This document shows, in pieces, positions 46,747 to 57,229 of a DNA stretch of 64,000 nt. Every line of letters starts with the position of its first letter. The first letter of the stretch is position 1. Below the pieces are notes generated by a model. That model did not search any database. It was not told the DNA's origin and was given only the letters and a program-made list of their open reading frames with translations. The translations under genes were made by a program, and so were the position numbers. The stretch lies in assembly GCF_016217785.1 (NCBI RefSeq), contig NZ_JACRGA010000027.1:1-64000 (forward strand), given 5' to 3'. This DNA is from Methanobacterium sp. (GTDB taxonomy: Archaea > Methanobacteriota > Methanobacteria > Methanobacteriales > Methanobacteriaceae).

Positions 46747-46911
46747 TTTATTTTCCTCCGTTTTTTATAATACCATTTTTCCCCATAAGTTTATTGCAAT
46801 TTATTTTAGATTATTTATCGCATTATGGAGTTTTCCCAATTTTCCGAGGACATATTAATATTATTCGCTTTCACATTGCGAACCATATTGAAATAGGCCC
46901 CCAACAGAAAA

Positions 46912-46944
46912 TATAACAATTGTTATATTATTTTACTATTTATA
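46912..46944 (-). promoter_or_regulatory. metY promoter with palindromic operator
   Basis: On the minus strand TATAAATAG (46936-46944) is followed by TATAACAATTGTTATA (46912-46927). The palindrome would cover the start region. The leader is about 165 bases. Confidence 0.75.
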
Positions 46945-47051
46945 CTTTGTTCTCAGTCCAAGTAACAGCCAGTTTTTTTCATGTTTAATACCACCATCCC
47001 CATCAGGAGTAAATTAAATCAATCTGAAAAATTAATTATTATATAACATAA

Positions 47052-47076
47052 CTTATATAATATAACAATAGTTATA
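47052..47076 (+). promoter_or_regulatory. TATA box and operator of the flavin-binding protein gene
   Basis: CTTATATAA (47052-47060) directly abuts TATAACAATAGTTATA (47061-47076), 18 bases before the start codon at 47094. A related ATATAACATAAC is just upstream. Confidence 0.7.
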
Positions 47077-47093
47077 TAAATTTTGGTGATACA

Positions 47094-47489
<396 letters not shown>

Positions 47490-47560
47490 ATAAATAAATA
47501 TTTATTCAATTTTTTTATCAAAAACATTTAAAATGTTGAATAAATCCCCCTTTGAATATT

Positions 47561-47580
47561 CTGTTATATTAATATAACAG
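47561..47580. repeat. Perfect 20-bp palindrome
   Basis: A 10-base arm, CTGTTATATT, followed immediately by its reverse complement, 70 bases after the flavin-protein gene. It contains the half sites of the sulfur operator in the opposite order (GTTATA then TATAAC), so it may be a variant operator or a terminator. Confidence 0.55.
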
Positions 47581-47618
47581 TAAATTTTTTTGCCGATCAA
47601 TAAAAAAACATGGCAACG

Positions 47619-47640
47619 TTTATATATAACAATTGTTAAT
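47619..47640 (+). promoter_or_regulatory. TATA box and operator of the tRNA-Cys/cysS unit
   Basis: GTTTATATAT overlaps TATAACAATTGTTAAT (47625-47640). This lies about 48 bases before the tRNA, so tRNA-Cys and probably cysS transcription would be under the same control as metY and thi4. Confidence 0.75.
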
Positions 47641-47687
47641 GTTTGTAGTGCAGCTAAAAAATAGCCAAATTTCATGAATCGTTTTTT

Positions 47688-47758
<71 letters not shown>

Positions 47759-47896
47759 TTTTATTTATTAAACAACTTACAGCTAAAGCTATATTTGATA
47801 ACAAGACATATCTAATAAGAATTCATTTGATAATTAATATATCTAATAATAATTTGATAAAAAAAACTAAATTTAATAAAAATTTTCAGTGATTTT

Positions 47897-49297
47897 ATGA
47901 TAACTGTATATAACACTTTGTCCCGCAGGAAAGAGATTTTCAAGCCTCGTGAAGGAAACCGGGTAAAACTCTTTGTCTGTGGGCCAACAGTTTACGATAA
48001 CTCACACATAGGTCACGCACGCACCTATATCTCATTTGATGTTATCGCCCGCTACCTGAAATACAGAGGTTATAGTGTTTTTTACGTACAAAACATCACC
48101 GATATCGACGATAAAATTATTAATCGGGCCAGAGAAACTGGGGAAGACACCCTTCAACTGGCACGGAAATTTGAGGAAAAATACATAGAGGATATGAAGT
48201 CTCTGGGTGTGGAAAATGTTAACCTCTATGCCAGGGCCACTGAACACCTAAACGAGATCATAACCCAAATAAAAACACTCCTCAATAAAGGATTCGCCTA
48301 CGAAACAGATAGTGGGGTTTACTTTGATGAATCCAAGTTTGAAGATTTTGGTAAGCTTTCCAACCGTAACATTGAGGATTTAAATGTTCACCGCATAAAT
48401 CCAGACACCAGCAAGCGCAACCCTGGAGATTTTGCACTTTGGAAAAAAAAAGATGAGAAACCATACTGGGATTCGCCATGGGGCCTAGGACGACCAGGAT
48501 GGCATATAGAAGACACTGCAATAACTGAGGAATACTTCGGACCACAGTACGATATACACGGCGGAGGTCTGGATCTCATATTCCCACACCATGAAGCAGA
48601 AATAGCCCAGATGGAATCTGCATCCGGGGAAAAACCCATGGTTCGCTACTGGATGCACACTGGTTTCTTGAATGTTAAGGGGGAGAAGATGTCCAAATCC
48701 CTAGGAAACTTCATCACCATCAAGGACCTCCTGGAAAAATATCCACCAGAGGTATTCAGATTCTTTGTCTTATCCACTCATTACCGCAGCCCCATAGATT
48801 TCAGTCAGGAGATACTGGAACAATCACAAAACGGGCTTAAAAGAATATACAAACTTACCGAAACCATTGAAGATCTCTTAGAAAGTGATATTCCAGAAAC
48901 TGGCAAAAAAGATGCAGAACATGAAAAATTAGTCCATGAAACCAGGAAAGATTTCATGGAAGCAATGGACAATGATTTTAACACACCATTTGCCCTTTCA
49001 TCCATTTTCGATTTCATACGAGATATGAACAGGGAAATAAATGAATTGAACATTTCAAAAAATACATTGGATAATATTAAGGAATTTATAACCGAAATTG
49101 GCAATATTTTAGGTTTTGAATTTGTTTTGAATAAATCTCATGGCGATGCTACTGATGAACTGGTGAATATTCTCATTGATGTTAGGGAGAAACTTCGTGA
49201 GAAGAAGGATTATGAGCTTTCAGATGAAATCAGAAGCAAACTAAATGATCTGAATATTGTTATAGAAGACAGAAAGAATTATTTTCAAAAAAAGTAG
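47897..49297 (+). CDS. cysS: Cysteinyl-tRNA synthetase
   Basis: 466 residues, full length. The class I signature HIGHAR is in SHIGHARTYISFD, KMSKS in KMSKSLGNFI, and zinc ligands include CGPTVYD and WHIED...GGGLDLIFPHHE. It attaches cysteine to tRNA-Cys. The gene follows tRNA-Cys by 138 bases on the same strand without an obvious separate TATA box, so both may be made from one regulated transcript. Some methanogens use the SepRS/SepCysS route instead; the presence of CysRS shows the direct route is available here. Confidence 0.95.
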   Translation: MITVYNTLSRRKEIFKPREGNRVKLFVCGPTVYDNSHIGHARTYISFDVIARYLKYRGYSVFYVQNITDIDDKIINRARETGEDTLQLARKFEEKYIEDMKSLGVENVNLYARATEHLNEIITQIKTLLNKGFAYETDSGVYFDESKFEDFGKLSNRNIEDLNVHRINPDTSKRNPGDFALWKKKDEKPYWDSPWGLGRPGWHIEDTAITEEYFGPQYDIHGGGLDLIFPHHEAEIAQMESASGEKPMVRYWMHTGFLNVKGEKMSKSLGNFITIKDLLEKYPPEVFRFFVLSTHYRSPIDFSQEILEQSQNGLKRIYKLTETIEDLLESDIPETGKKDAEHEKLVHETRKDFMEAMDNDFNTPFALSSIFDFIRDMNREINELNISKNTLDNIKEFITEIGNILGFEFVLNKSHGDATDELVNILIDVREKLREKKDYELSDEIRSKLNDLNIVIEDRKNYFQKK

Positions 49298-49309
49298 GGA
49301 ATAGATTAA

Positions 49310-49347
49310 CTTGAATAGATTAACCTCAAATGAATAGATTAACCCCA
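49310..49347 (+). repeat. Three copies of TGAATAGATTAACC
   Basis: Imperfect tandem 14-16-base units immediately after cysS. Confidence 0.65.
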
Positions 49348-49484
49348 CTTATTAAATGTTAAAATCTGTCAATAACTGCCAATGTCATATTTAAATTATT
49401 AAATGAAAATTTAAAGCAGATCAAATAATTAAAGCAAAGTAAATTTGATAATATTGGAATTTATGAAGTTTTAACGTGAATATC

Positions 49485-50825
49485 ATGATATACGATGTTA
49501 TTGTAGTAGGAACCGGTGCCGGTGGATCAACGGTTGCACGTGAGCTTTCAATGAAAGGTCTTGATGTTTTAATGTTGGAGAAGGGAGACTTTATACCATC
49601 AGGTGCTGCAGCTGGAGAAATCAAAACTGTTGAATTAATTTTAGACCAAGAAGAGGATGGTCAAAAATTTATTGAAAACTCTGAAAAATATGAATTCCTG
49701 AAGTACGCAGGAGAACTGATGTATATTGAAGGTGTTGGTGGAACCACCCCTGTTTCACTGGCAAATGCCTGTTACGCCTGTACAACCTGTTATTCTAACT
49801 CTCCCACCGCCCAGTTCAAGATCCATGACCTGGAATTATTTGAAGAACTCATGGAAGCCAGCAGGGATATGAATGTTGGTCCACTTCCCAAGACACTGAC
49901 TGGTCCTGTGACCCGTAAAATATGGGATGCTGCCGAGAAACTGGGTTACTTTGTAGAACCTATGCCTAAATTCATTGACTATTCTAAGTGTAACAACTGT
50001 GGACTCTGCATCGCTGGATGCACACAAGGAGCGAAATGGGATGCTACCAGTTTTGTTGAGGATGCTGTGAAATCCGGTGCAACACTGGTAACTGACTTTG
50101 AAGTTAGAAATGTCCGGCACAGTGAAGGAGAGTGTAGTGGAGTGGAGGGTTTAGATAGTGATGGAAATATCAAAACCTACCATGCCCAGAGAGTTGTGCT
50201 GGCAGCAGGAGCACTGAACACGCCCCTAATTTTAAAAAATAGCCAGATCACCGATGGAGTGGGACAGGGTCTTTTTACTGATTTATTCATTACTGTTGGT
50301 GGATTCCTAAAAGATGCTAGTCTAAACCAGGAGCTACCTATGGGAATTAAATCTGAATTTGGAGCATACTTTATATCACCACACTTCTCGGGCCAGCTGG
50401 TTCCATTAATAGCAGAAAAAGGTTTCAATGCCCAGAATAAAGATGTGGTGGGTTTAATGGTTAAGATTGCAGATGAGGCCAATGGTTCCCTGAATGAGGA
50501 TGGTTCCATTACCAAACCCCTGACCAGTTCCGATTTGAAACTCTTAACTGAAGGCTATGATAAATCTGTGGAAATACTCACTGAGATAGGGGTGGATCCT
50601 TCTTCAATTATTTCCACACCCATAAGAGGAGCACATCCCGGTGGCACTGCTGCCATGGGCAATGTGGTGGACCGATCCCTAGAAACTGAGGTAAATGGTC
50701 TTTTTATTGCTGATGCCAGTGTTATACCCCAGGCACCCGGAAGACCGCCAATATTAACCATCACTTCCCTTGCTAAACGATTGGCTAAAAACATTATTCA
50801 TAAGGCCCTTGAATTAAAAAATTAA
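49485..50825 (+). CDS. GMC-type FAD oxidoreductase with a cysteine cluster
   Basis: 446 residues from ATG 49485, preceded by CGTGA; an in-frame GTG at 49476 forms part of that RBS. FAD motif VGTGAGGSTVARELSMKG and the C-terminal GAHPGGTAAMGNVVDRSLETEVNGLFIADASVIP are typical of glucose-methanol-choline family enzymes. A ferredoxin-like CNNCGLCIAGC (about residue 170) and CYACTTC (about residue 90) are present. It is followed by HdrC- and HdrB-like genes on the same strand, suggesting it supplies or takes electrons from an Hdr-like module. Substrate unknown. Confidence 0.82.
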   Translation: MIYDVIVVGTGAGGSTVARELSMKGLDVLMLEKGDFIPSGAAAGEIKTVELILDQEEDGQKFIENSEKYEFLKYAGELMYIEGVGGTTPVSLANACYACTTCYSNSPTAQFKIHDLELFEELMEASRDMNVGPLPKTLTGPVTRKIWDAAEKLGYFVEPMPKFIDYSKCNNCGLCIAGCTQGAKWDATSFVEDAVKSGATLVTDFEVRNVRHSEGECSGVEGLDSDGNIKTYHAQRVVLAAGALNTPLILKNSQITDGVGQGLFTDLFITVGGFLKDASLNQELPMGIKSEFGAYFISPHFSGQLVPLIAEKGFNAQNKDVVGLMVKIADEANGSLNEDGSITKPLTSSDLKLLTEGYDKSVEILTEIGVDPSSIISTPIRGAHPGGTAAMGNVVDRSLETEVNGLFIADASVIPQAPGRPPILTITSLAKRLAKNIIHKALELKN

Positions 50826-50943
50826 CAAATTATATGATTAATTAATAATTTGTAATTATTAAAAATTATGGATTAGATTTATAAAGGTTAATAAGCCCAT
50901 CACTTAAGAAGAAGAAGTTAATTCATAAAGAGGTAAATTTGTA

Positions 50944-51531
50944 ATGAGAACTCTTAAGCTCAATGAGGATTCCTCTAAACTTGCCAATGAGGTAATCAAC
51001 GATTTAAAAGCATCACCTTCCCTTGAACTGTTTAAATGCATCCAGTGCGGAATGTGCACTTCACTATGTCCCGGAGCGCGTTACAGTGATTACAACCCCC
51101 GGAAAATGGTTAAAAGGGTGCTGGACGGGGATGAAAGTGTTGTATTTGATGATGATATATGGAACTGTTTCTACTGCTATACTTGTCATAGTGTATGTCC
51201 GGCCAACAACAGTGCCAGTGTGGTGAACCAGATATTACGACAAATGGCCATTAATGAAGGGAAACAAACTGAGAGACTTGCTGCATTTTTAACATATGGA
51301 GACAGTTTCCTGGAGATAGGGATAGGCTCTATCCCTGCAGCATTTTTTGATGTACTAGTCAAGGATTTTGGACCAAAATGGCTTGATCTTAAAATGAACC
51401 TGGATAGCGTGCGGAAGGACTTGGGTCTGGGACCAGTTACGCTACCTGAAGATTCCATTGAAGAAATAGATGAAATTCTCAATGTAACAGGATTCACCAG
51501 GAAAATGGAGAAAATAAGGGGATCCAAATGA
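50944..51531 (+). CDS. hdrC: HdrC-like [4Fe-4S] protein
   Basis: 195 residues. Two [4Fe-4S] motifs: CIQCGMCTSLCPGARYSDYNPRKM and CFYCYTCHSVCPANN, as in heterodisulfide reductase subunit C. It is an electron carrier to the HdrB-like partner, whose start codon overlaps its stop (ATGA). This pair is separated from any canonical hdrA and sits beside sulfur-transfer genes, so it may be a paralogous complex, not the methanogenic CoM-S-S-CoB reductase. Confidence 0.85.
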   Translation: MRTLKLNEDSSKLANEVINDLKASPSLELFKCIQCGMCTSLCPGARYSDYNPRKMVKRVLDGDESVVFDDDIWNCFYCYTCHSVCPANNSASVVNQILRQMAINEGKQTERLAAFLTYGDSFLEIGIGSIPAAFFDVLVKDFGPKWLDLKMNLDSVRKDLGLGPVTLPEDSIEEIDEILNVTGFTRKMEKIRGSK

Positions 51532-52508
51532 AGAAAATACCTGATAAAGATATTTTGTTATTTAAAAGTTGTCTGGTGAGTGTGGAGTATCCTGGTGTGG
51601 AATCATCAACTACCTTCCTATTTGATAAACTGGGTGTGAGATACCATCGTGATGAACGTCAGTCCTGCTGCACAGGCCTAGGACATTACTACGATCTTTT
51701 TGACCAGCTTTCCACTACCACCCTGGCTGCCCGGAATTTTTGGGTTGTACGAGACTCCGGTAACCCCAACATAGCAGTGATGTGCGCCACTTGTTATGCC
51801 ATTTTAAAAAAATCTGCTGAAATCCTGAATCAGGATGCTGAAGCCCGGGAGAAGATTAACGGACTCCTGGAAGAAGCAGGTCTGGGTAAAATGGTCTATC
51901 ATAAGGGTGATATCGACCCTCATAAAAATATCTTCCACGCTGCTGAGATTCTCTATAATAAAAGGGAGTTATTTGAAGATTCATCCCAACTGGATTTCTC
52001 ACAATTCAATATTGCCACCCACCACGCCTGCCATTACTGTAAGGTGCACTATGAAGATACTGTGGCCGGGGTTAGACATCCCATGCTCATTGATGAGATG
52101 GTTGCTTCCTGTGGTGTGGATACTGTAGGATGGTATGACCAGAAACGCCTTACCTGTGGTGCTGGTTTCCGTCAGCGATTCACCAACAATGAGCTTTCCC
52201 TCAGTGTGACTGCTGAAAAACTCATGAGTCTCAAGGAGAACCAGACTGATATAATGTTGCACATGTGTCCCAACTGCCAGATGCAGTTTGACCGTTACCA
52301 GCCCGTTATTGAAAAGAAATTGGATGAGAAATTCAACATATTTCATCTGAACATATCCCAGTTTTTAGCCCTTAATATGGGAGCTGACCCTTACAAAGTG
52401 GCGGGAATTCAGACCCACACTGTTCCTGTGGAACCACTCTTAAAAAAACTGGGTATTGAACCAGTTAAAAGTCCTGTTGAATCTGAAAAAATAAAGATGG
52501 ACCATTGA
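51528..52508 (+). CDS. hdrB: HdrB-like CCG-domain protein
   Basis: 326 residues. Two CCG-type cysteine domains: RQSCCTGLGHYYD with MCATCYAILKKSAE, and THHACHYCKVHYED with LTCGAGFRQRF and MCPNCQMQFDRYQP. In HdrB these bind two noncubane [4Fe-4S] clusters that split a disulfide. In canonical HdrB the CCG motif is Cys-Cys-Gly; the first here is CCT and the second is CGA, so cluster chemistry may differ. Together with HdrC it forms the reductase/oxidase core of the local gene set. Confidence 0.85.
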   Translation: MKKIPDKDILLFKSCLVSVEYPGVESSTTFLFDKLGVRYHRDERQSCCTGLGHYYDLFDQLSTTTLAARNFWVVRDSGNPNIAVMCATCYAILKKSAEILNQDAEAREKINGLLEEAGLGKMVYHKGDIDPHKNIFHAAEILYNKRELFEDSSQLDFSQFNIATHHACHYCKVHYEDTVAGVRHPMLIDEMVASCGVDTVGWYDQKRLTCGAGFRQRFTNNELSLSVTAEKLMSLKENQTDIMLHMCPNCQMQFDRYQPVIEKKLDEKFNIFHLNISQFLALNMGADPYKVAGIQTHTVPVEPLLKKLGIEPVKSPVESEKIKMDH

Positions 52509-52779
52509 TTTGGATTTTTTGTCCATCTTTTAAAAATTCAAAATATACTTATTTTAAATTAATATTTCATTTATTAACTTTTTTTCATCGATTATTAATT
52601 AATGAACTTACTTTAAGTCACTAATCGTTAGTTAAACTGATTTTTAATTATTATTCTTAATTAAAACATTTTTTTAAGGTTAATATAATAGGCATAATAT
52701 GAAAACAATCCTTAAAAACTTGATTTTTATTATTCATCCCCCATTTTGTTATGGTCAGGATTTTTTAAGAATAGAAAAC
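52509..52779. other. AT-rich spacer after the hdrCB pair
   Basis: Contains T-runs likely to end the hdrCB transcript, and no open frame of note. Confidence 0.45.
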
Positions 52780-52834
52780 TTTATATAATAATATAACATT
52801 TGTTATAATGTGGGAATCTTATAACGATCGTTAT
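52780..52834 (+). promoter_or_regulatory. Promoter of RNA1: TATA box and two or three operators
   Basis: TTTATATAA (52780-52788), TATAACATTTGTTATA (52792-52807) and ATAACGATCGTTAT (52821-52834), centres 28 bases apart; a weaker third copy follows at about 52835-52848. Layout and intervening bases match the promoter at 57738-57791. Confidence 0.75.
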
Positions 52835-53225
52835 ATAATGATCGTATTACCCCATAACTATTGATGTCTCCTGCTAGACATCCATCCTGATGAACCACGA
52901 GTATACATGAAATATAGATTCATGTTATTTCATCAGGATAGAAAAAGCCCATCACATGTGCTAAAAAAAATATGTGGCCAAAAAATGTTTCCAAATCCGA
53001 GGGGCTAAAACTCTCCTTATCAACCATGTTTTCTGTACCTCGGAAAGAAACGCTTCGCCCTAAGTATCTGTTTAGCATCCTAACCGATATTTTCAGGGTA
53101 CTGTTTATGTTGATTAGGATGCTTCAAATTTAAGGAGGGATTATTCCTTTCCTAAAACATGTGCCACCAATCTAACCAAAGATACTAACCAGATGAAAAA
53201 ATGTATCTCTGGTTAGGAACATAAC
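52808..53225 (+). ncRNA. Putative structured regulated RNA, copy 1
   Basis: About 415 bases without a convincing coding frame. TCCTGATGAA/TTCATCAGGA (52885-52894, 52929-52938) with inner stem ACATGAA/TTCATGT forms a long hairpin. It is followed by AAAAAGCCC and GTGCTAAAAAA. TCCGAGG/CCTCGGA (52997-53003, 53038-53044) interlocks with CTCCTTA/TAAGGAG (53013-53019, 53131-53137), so a pseudoknot is possible. GCATCCTAA/TTAGGATGC (53075-53083, 53114-53122) lies inside. The end is CTAACCAGAT and ATCTCTGGTTAG (53185-53216). Promoter, operators, the hairpin-AAAAAGCCC-GTGCTAAAAAA block and the terminal stem recur at 57.8-58.3 kb. Not SRP or RNase P RNA as far as I can see. It might be a leader for tusA, but 250 bases separate them. 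Confidence 0.6.
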
Positions 53226-53473
53226 TAATTACTGATCATGGTTACTCAACATTATTTAATCCGCATGTCATTACTAAGTAATTGCATAGATCAAGGAAAA
53301 TAAAAAAGTTGAAAGCAAAAAATAGTATTATTCAAAATATTAATAAAGATTTAAAGAATAATAGAACTCTTAAAGGGTATTGAAACTCTTAAAGAATAAA
53401 TAAAGCTTTAAACAGGACAAAAAAAGATTTATTTTATATTCATGCATTAAAAAAAAACTTTTGTGGTGATTAA
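53226..53473. other. Spacer between RNA1 and tusA
   Basis: AT-rich with short direct repeats of ACTCTTAAAG (about 53365-53395). The probable tusA promoter is TTTATTTTATATTC near 53430. Confidence 0.4.
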
Positions 53474-53695
53474 ATGGCTGAACAAAAAGTAGATGTTAAA
53501 GGTGAAACCTGTCCTGTGCCATTAGTTGAAGCCCGAAAAGCACTCCGAAAAGCAGCTCCAGGAGATATTGTGGAGATAGAAGGAACCCACCCTGCTTCAA
53601 AGAAGGAAATACCCATGGCCGTTGAAGCTCTGGGTTTAGAATTAGTGGATATCCAGGAGAAAAATGGAATATGGACCATTAAAATCCGCAAGTAG
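53474..53695 (+). CDS. tusA: TusA-family sulfur-carrier protein
   Basis: 73 residues. The active motif is KGETCPVPLVEARKAL: CPxP with the persulfide-carrying cysteine at position 14. TusA shuttles persulfide sulfur between desulfurases and acceptors such as DsrE-like proteins. Start at ATG 53474 with GGTGATTAA upstream. The next gene encodes a DsrE-like protein and the following one a NifS-like protein, forming a compact sulfur-relay operon. Confidence 0.93.
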   Translation: MAEQKVDVKGETCPVPLVEARKALRKAAPGDIVEIEGTHPASKKEIPMAVEALGLELVDIQEKNGIWTIKIRK

Positions 53696-53704
53696 GTGAA
53701 AAAA

Positions 53705-54124
53705 ATGACGGATAAAACAACAATCATCGTTCACAGTGGAGATTTGGATAAGATCTACAGTGCCCTGATAGTGGCTAATGGTGCCCTTTCCATGGGTATG
53801 GATGCATCACTGTACTTTACATTCTGGGGACTGGAACGCCTTAAAAAAGGTGGGCTGGATAAAGGTCCCCTGTCCAAAATGAACATGCTAGGACTGGGTC
53901 GCAAGATGATCCAGAGCCGAATGAAAAAAGCCAATGTAGCACCTCTAGAAAGACTCATACAGGACTATAAAGAACTTGGTGGTAAAATTATAGCCTGTGA
54001 AATGACCATGGAGATCATGGGAGTAACCAAAGAAGAACTGCGCCAGGAACTAATAGATGAATACGGTGCAGTAGGCACTTACATACAGGAAGCCAGAGAT
54101 TCTAAAATAACCCTATTTATCTAA
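53705..54124 (+). CDS. DsrE/DsrF-like family sulfur-transfer protein
   Basis: 139 residues from ATG 53705, with AGGTGA overlapping the tusA stop as RBS; a GTG at 53696 is in frame but lies inside that RBS. TIIVHSGDLDKIYSALIVANGALSMG is the start of the DsrE fold, and IIACEMTMEIMGV contains a cysteine in the position typical of DsrE2-type proteins, which exchange sulfur with TusA. Ends DSKITLFI. Soluble, probably oligomeric. Confidence 0.88.
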   Translation: MTDKTTIIVHSGDLDKIYSALIVANGALSMGMDASLYFTFWGLERLKKGGLDKGPLSKMNMLGLGRKMIQSRMKKANVAPLERLIQDYKELGGKIIACEMTMEIMGVTKEELRQELIDEYGAVGTYIQEARDSKITLFI

Positions 54125-54219
54125 TTTTTATTTTTTAAAAAAACATTTTTTAAAATATACAAAAAAATTTTGATCAAAATATGAGGAATAGTTTCAAACT
54201 ATATTGGGGGATGTGATCC

Positions 54220-55386
54220 ATGTTCGAAAACTATACATATCTGGATAATGCTTCAATCACCCGTTTAGATGAACGGGTTTTTGAGGAAATGAAACCTTAT
54301 TTTTTTGATATCTATGCCATTCCCACTTCAGAATCAGGTTATTCCATGGGTGTGGAAGCTAGGGAAGTCCTGGAAAAAAGCAGAGAAACTATAGCTGAGA
54401 AATTAAATGCTCAGAGCTCAGAATTAATTTTCACTTCAGGCTACACTGAATCAAGTAACATTGCACTTAAAGGAGTTGCATTGGCCCTTGAAAAGAAGAA
54501 AGGAAACCATATAATCGTATCCAAAATTGAAGATTACTCGGTTTTAAACACTGCCAAAGCCCTTGAAAAACAGGGATTTAAAGTGACTTACTTGGAAGTT
54601 GACCAGTACGGACTGGTTGACTCTGATGTCTTAAATGAGCAGATCACCTCTGAAACGATCCTGGTCTCAATTCAACATGCTAATCAGGAAATTGGTACTC
54701 TACAGGACATTAAAGCTCTTGGTGAAGTCTGCAAGGATAATGGAGTGCTCTTCCATACCGATGTCACCCACACATTTACCAGGACACCACTGGATCTTGA
54801 AAAAACATCAGTGGATCTGGCAACCATTTCCGCCCACACCATCCATGGACCAGCAGGTATTGGTGCACTGTACATAAGTAAAGGAACGCCAATTACCAAA
54901 TGGATGGATGGTGGTTTCCAGGAATCAAACCGTCGAGCTGGTCTGGAGAATATCCCGGGTGCAGTTGGTTTTGCCAGGGCAAGCCAGCTGGTAACTCCTG
55001 AGGAGAACCAAAAAATGGAAAAAATGCGTAATCATCTTATCGAAAGAATACTCTCTGAAGTGCCAAAATCAATTTTAAATGGTCATGATGTTAAGAGGGT
55101 TCCACAAAATGCCAATATAACCTTTGAATATGTGGAAGGTGAATCCATAACTCTGCACCTGGATATGCGCGGTTTTGCAGTGAGCACAGGTTCTGCCTGT
55201 TTCAGCCGCTCCTTGGATCCCAGCCATGTTATTCTGGGTATTGGTGGAGATCATGAAAGAGCCCATGGATCAGTGCGTTTTACACTGGGACGTTTCACCA
55301 CACCTGAACAGATAGATGCTGCCTGTGATGCAGTGACCACCGTGGTGGAAAACCTCAGGAAAATCAGCCCCCTGGGAAACCAATGA
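54220..55386 (+). CDS. NifS-like protein lacking the PLP lysine
   Basis: 388 residues, full length for a cysteine desulfurase. The loop cysteine is kept (Cys327 in STGSACFSRSLDPSH), and HANQEIGT and FHTD are recognisable. But the Schiff-base lysine in SAHKxxGPKG is Thr207 (SAHTIHGPAG) and the ring-stacking His of IEHPAV is Asp105 (IEDYSV). So it probably cannot form the usual internal aldimine and may be a sulfur-binding partner, not a desulfurase. It lies in the tusA-dsrE unit 95 bases downstream. Two intact paralogues (iscS and the FdhD fusion) are 11-13 kb away. Confidence 0.88.
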   Translation: MFENYTYLDNASITRLDERVFEEMKPYFFDIYAIPTSESGYSMGVEAREVLEKSRETIAEKLNAQSSELIFTSGYTESSNIALKGVALALEKKKGNHIIVSKIEDYSVLNTAKALEKQGFKVTYLEVDQYGLVDSDVLNEQITSETILVSIQHANQEIGTLQDIKALGEVCKDNGVLFHTDVTHTFTRTPLDLEKTSVDLATISAHTIHGPAGIGALYISKGTPITKWMDGGFQESNRRAGLENIPGAVGFARASQLVTPEENQKMEKMRNHLIERILSEVPKSILNGHDVKRVPQNANITFEYVEGESITLHLDMRGFAVSTGSACFSRSLDPSHVILGIGGDHERAHGSVRFTLGRFTTPEQIDAACDAVTTVVENLRKISPLGNQ

Positions 55387-55482
55387 AACTGGATAGAACT
55401 AGTTAATAATGGTTAAGCGATTAATGCTTGTTAATTAAATAAGTTTGATTTAAGATAAAAGAATATTAACAGAGGTTATAAG

Positions 55483-56679
<1,197 letters not shown>

Positions 56680-56799
56680 CTTTATTATATTAATTTTTAA
56701 TTATAATTTCCTCAAAATGAGATATTTTATCAATAATTATTAATTAAATCAGCCCAATCTGGAATTATAGTGAAATTAGCAGGAAAAGAATTTTTTTAA

Positions 56800-56943
56800 G
56801 GAGGGAGAATAATGGAGATTGACCTTCAAGTTGGACCCTAAATCCCGAAGGATTTCTCCATTATCCTATTTCCAGATTGGGGTCCTTATAATGGGTATGG
56901 TTATTATAAGGTTGCATTAACCCCAATTGGAAATATTTTTTTA
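56800..56943 (+). ncRNA. Two-hairpin structured RNA element, possible sRNA or terminator complex
   Basis: First hairpin: ATAATGGAGA (56809-56818) pairs perfectly with TCTCCATTAT (56855-56864), and inside it CCTTC (56823-56827) pairs with GAAGG (56847-56851). Second hairpin: TATTTCC/GGAAATA (56867-56873, 56929-56935), ATTGGGG/CCCCAAT (56876-56882, 56921-56927) and CCTTATAA/TTATAAGG (56884-56891, 56904-56911), then a run of seven T. The nested, almost mismatch-free stems are far beyond chance. No ORF. It follows patB by about 120 bases. Confidence 0.6.
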
Positions 56944-56975
56944 TATACAAAGATTGGCAGGACGTTTTCATTTTA

Positions 56976-57002
56976 ATCTACAACTACACATTTTTTAGCA
57001 CC
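56976..57002 (-). repeat. 27-bp inverted repeat, left copy
   Basis: Exact reverse complement of 57922-57948. Together they flank the Lrp-like gene and both of its divergent promoters. Read on the minus strand this copy carries GGTGCTAAAAAATGTG, a motif also in both structured RNAs. Confidence 0.85.
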
Positions 57003-57229
57003 CCCTAAGGGATATTCACAAATATAAGCCTTTATTGCGTTATAAGCATTCGACTTCATTTTTTTAAATCAATTATGATCTCATTAATTTATGATTTTCA
57101 ATCATAGGTTATCGTATACTTTTAATGGTTCAAATATCTTGATGGTCTAATATCACCATTCCAATAAACACCTCATATTCCATTTTTTTAAACGGCTTAT
57201 TCCAATTACATAATAGCATATATTTCATT

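Noticed and set aside
47641..47687. GCTAAAAAATAGC in the tRNA-Cys leader as another copy of the RNA1/RNA2 GTGCTAAAAAA element
   Set aside because: Similarity is short and AT-rich, and the flanking AAAAAGCCC and hairpin are absent; it may be chance.
52808..53225. RNase P RNA or SRP RNA
   Set aside because: I could not find the universally conserved segments of either RNA, the GC content is low, and a diverged second copy lies 5 kb away.
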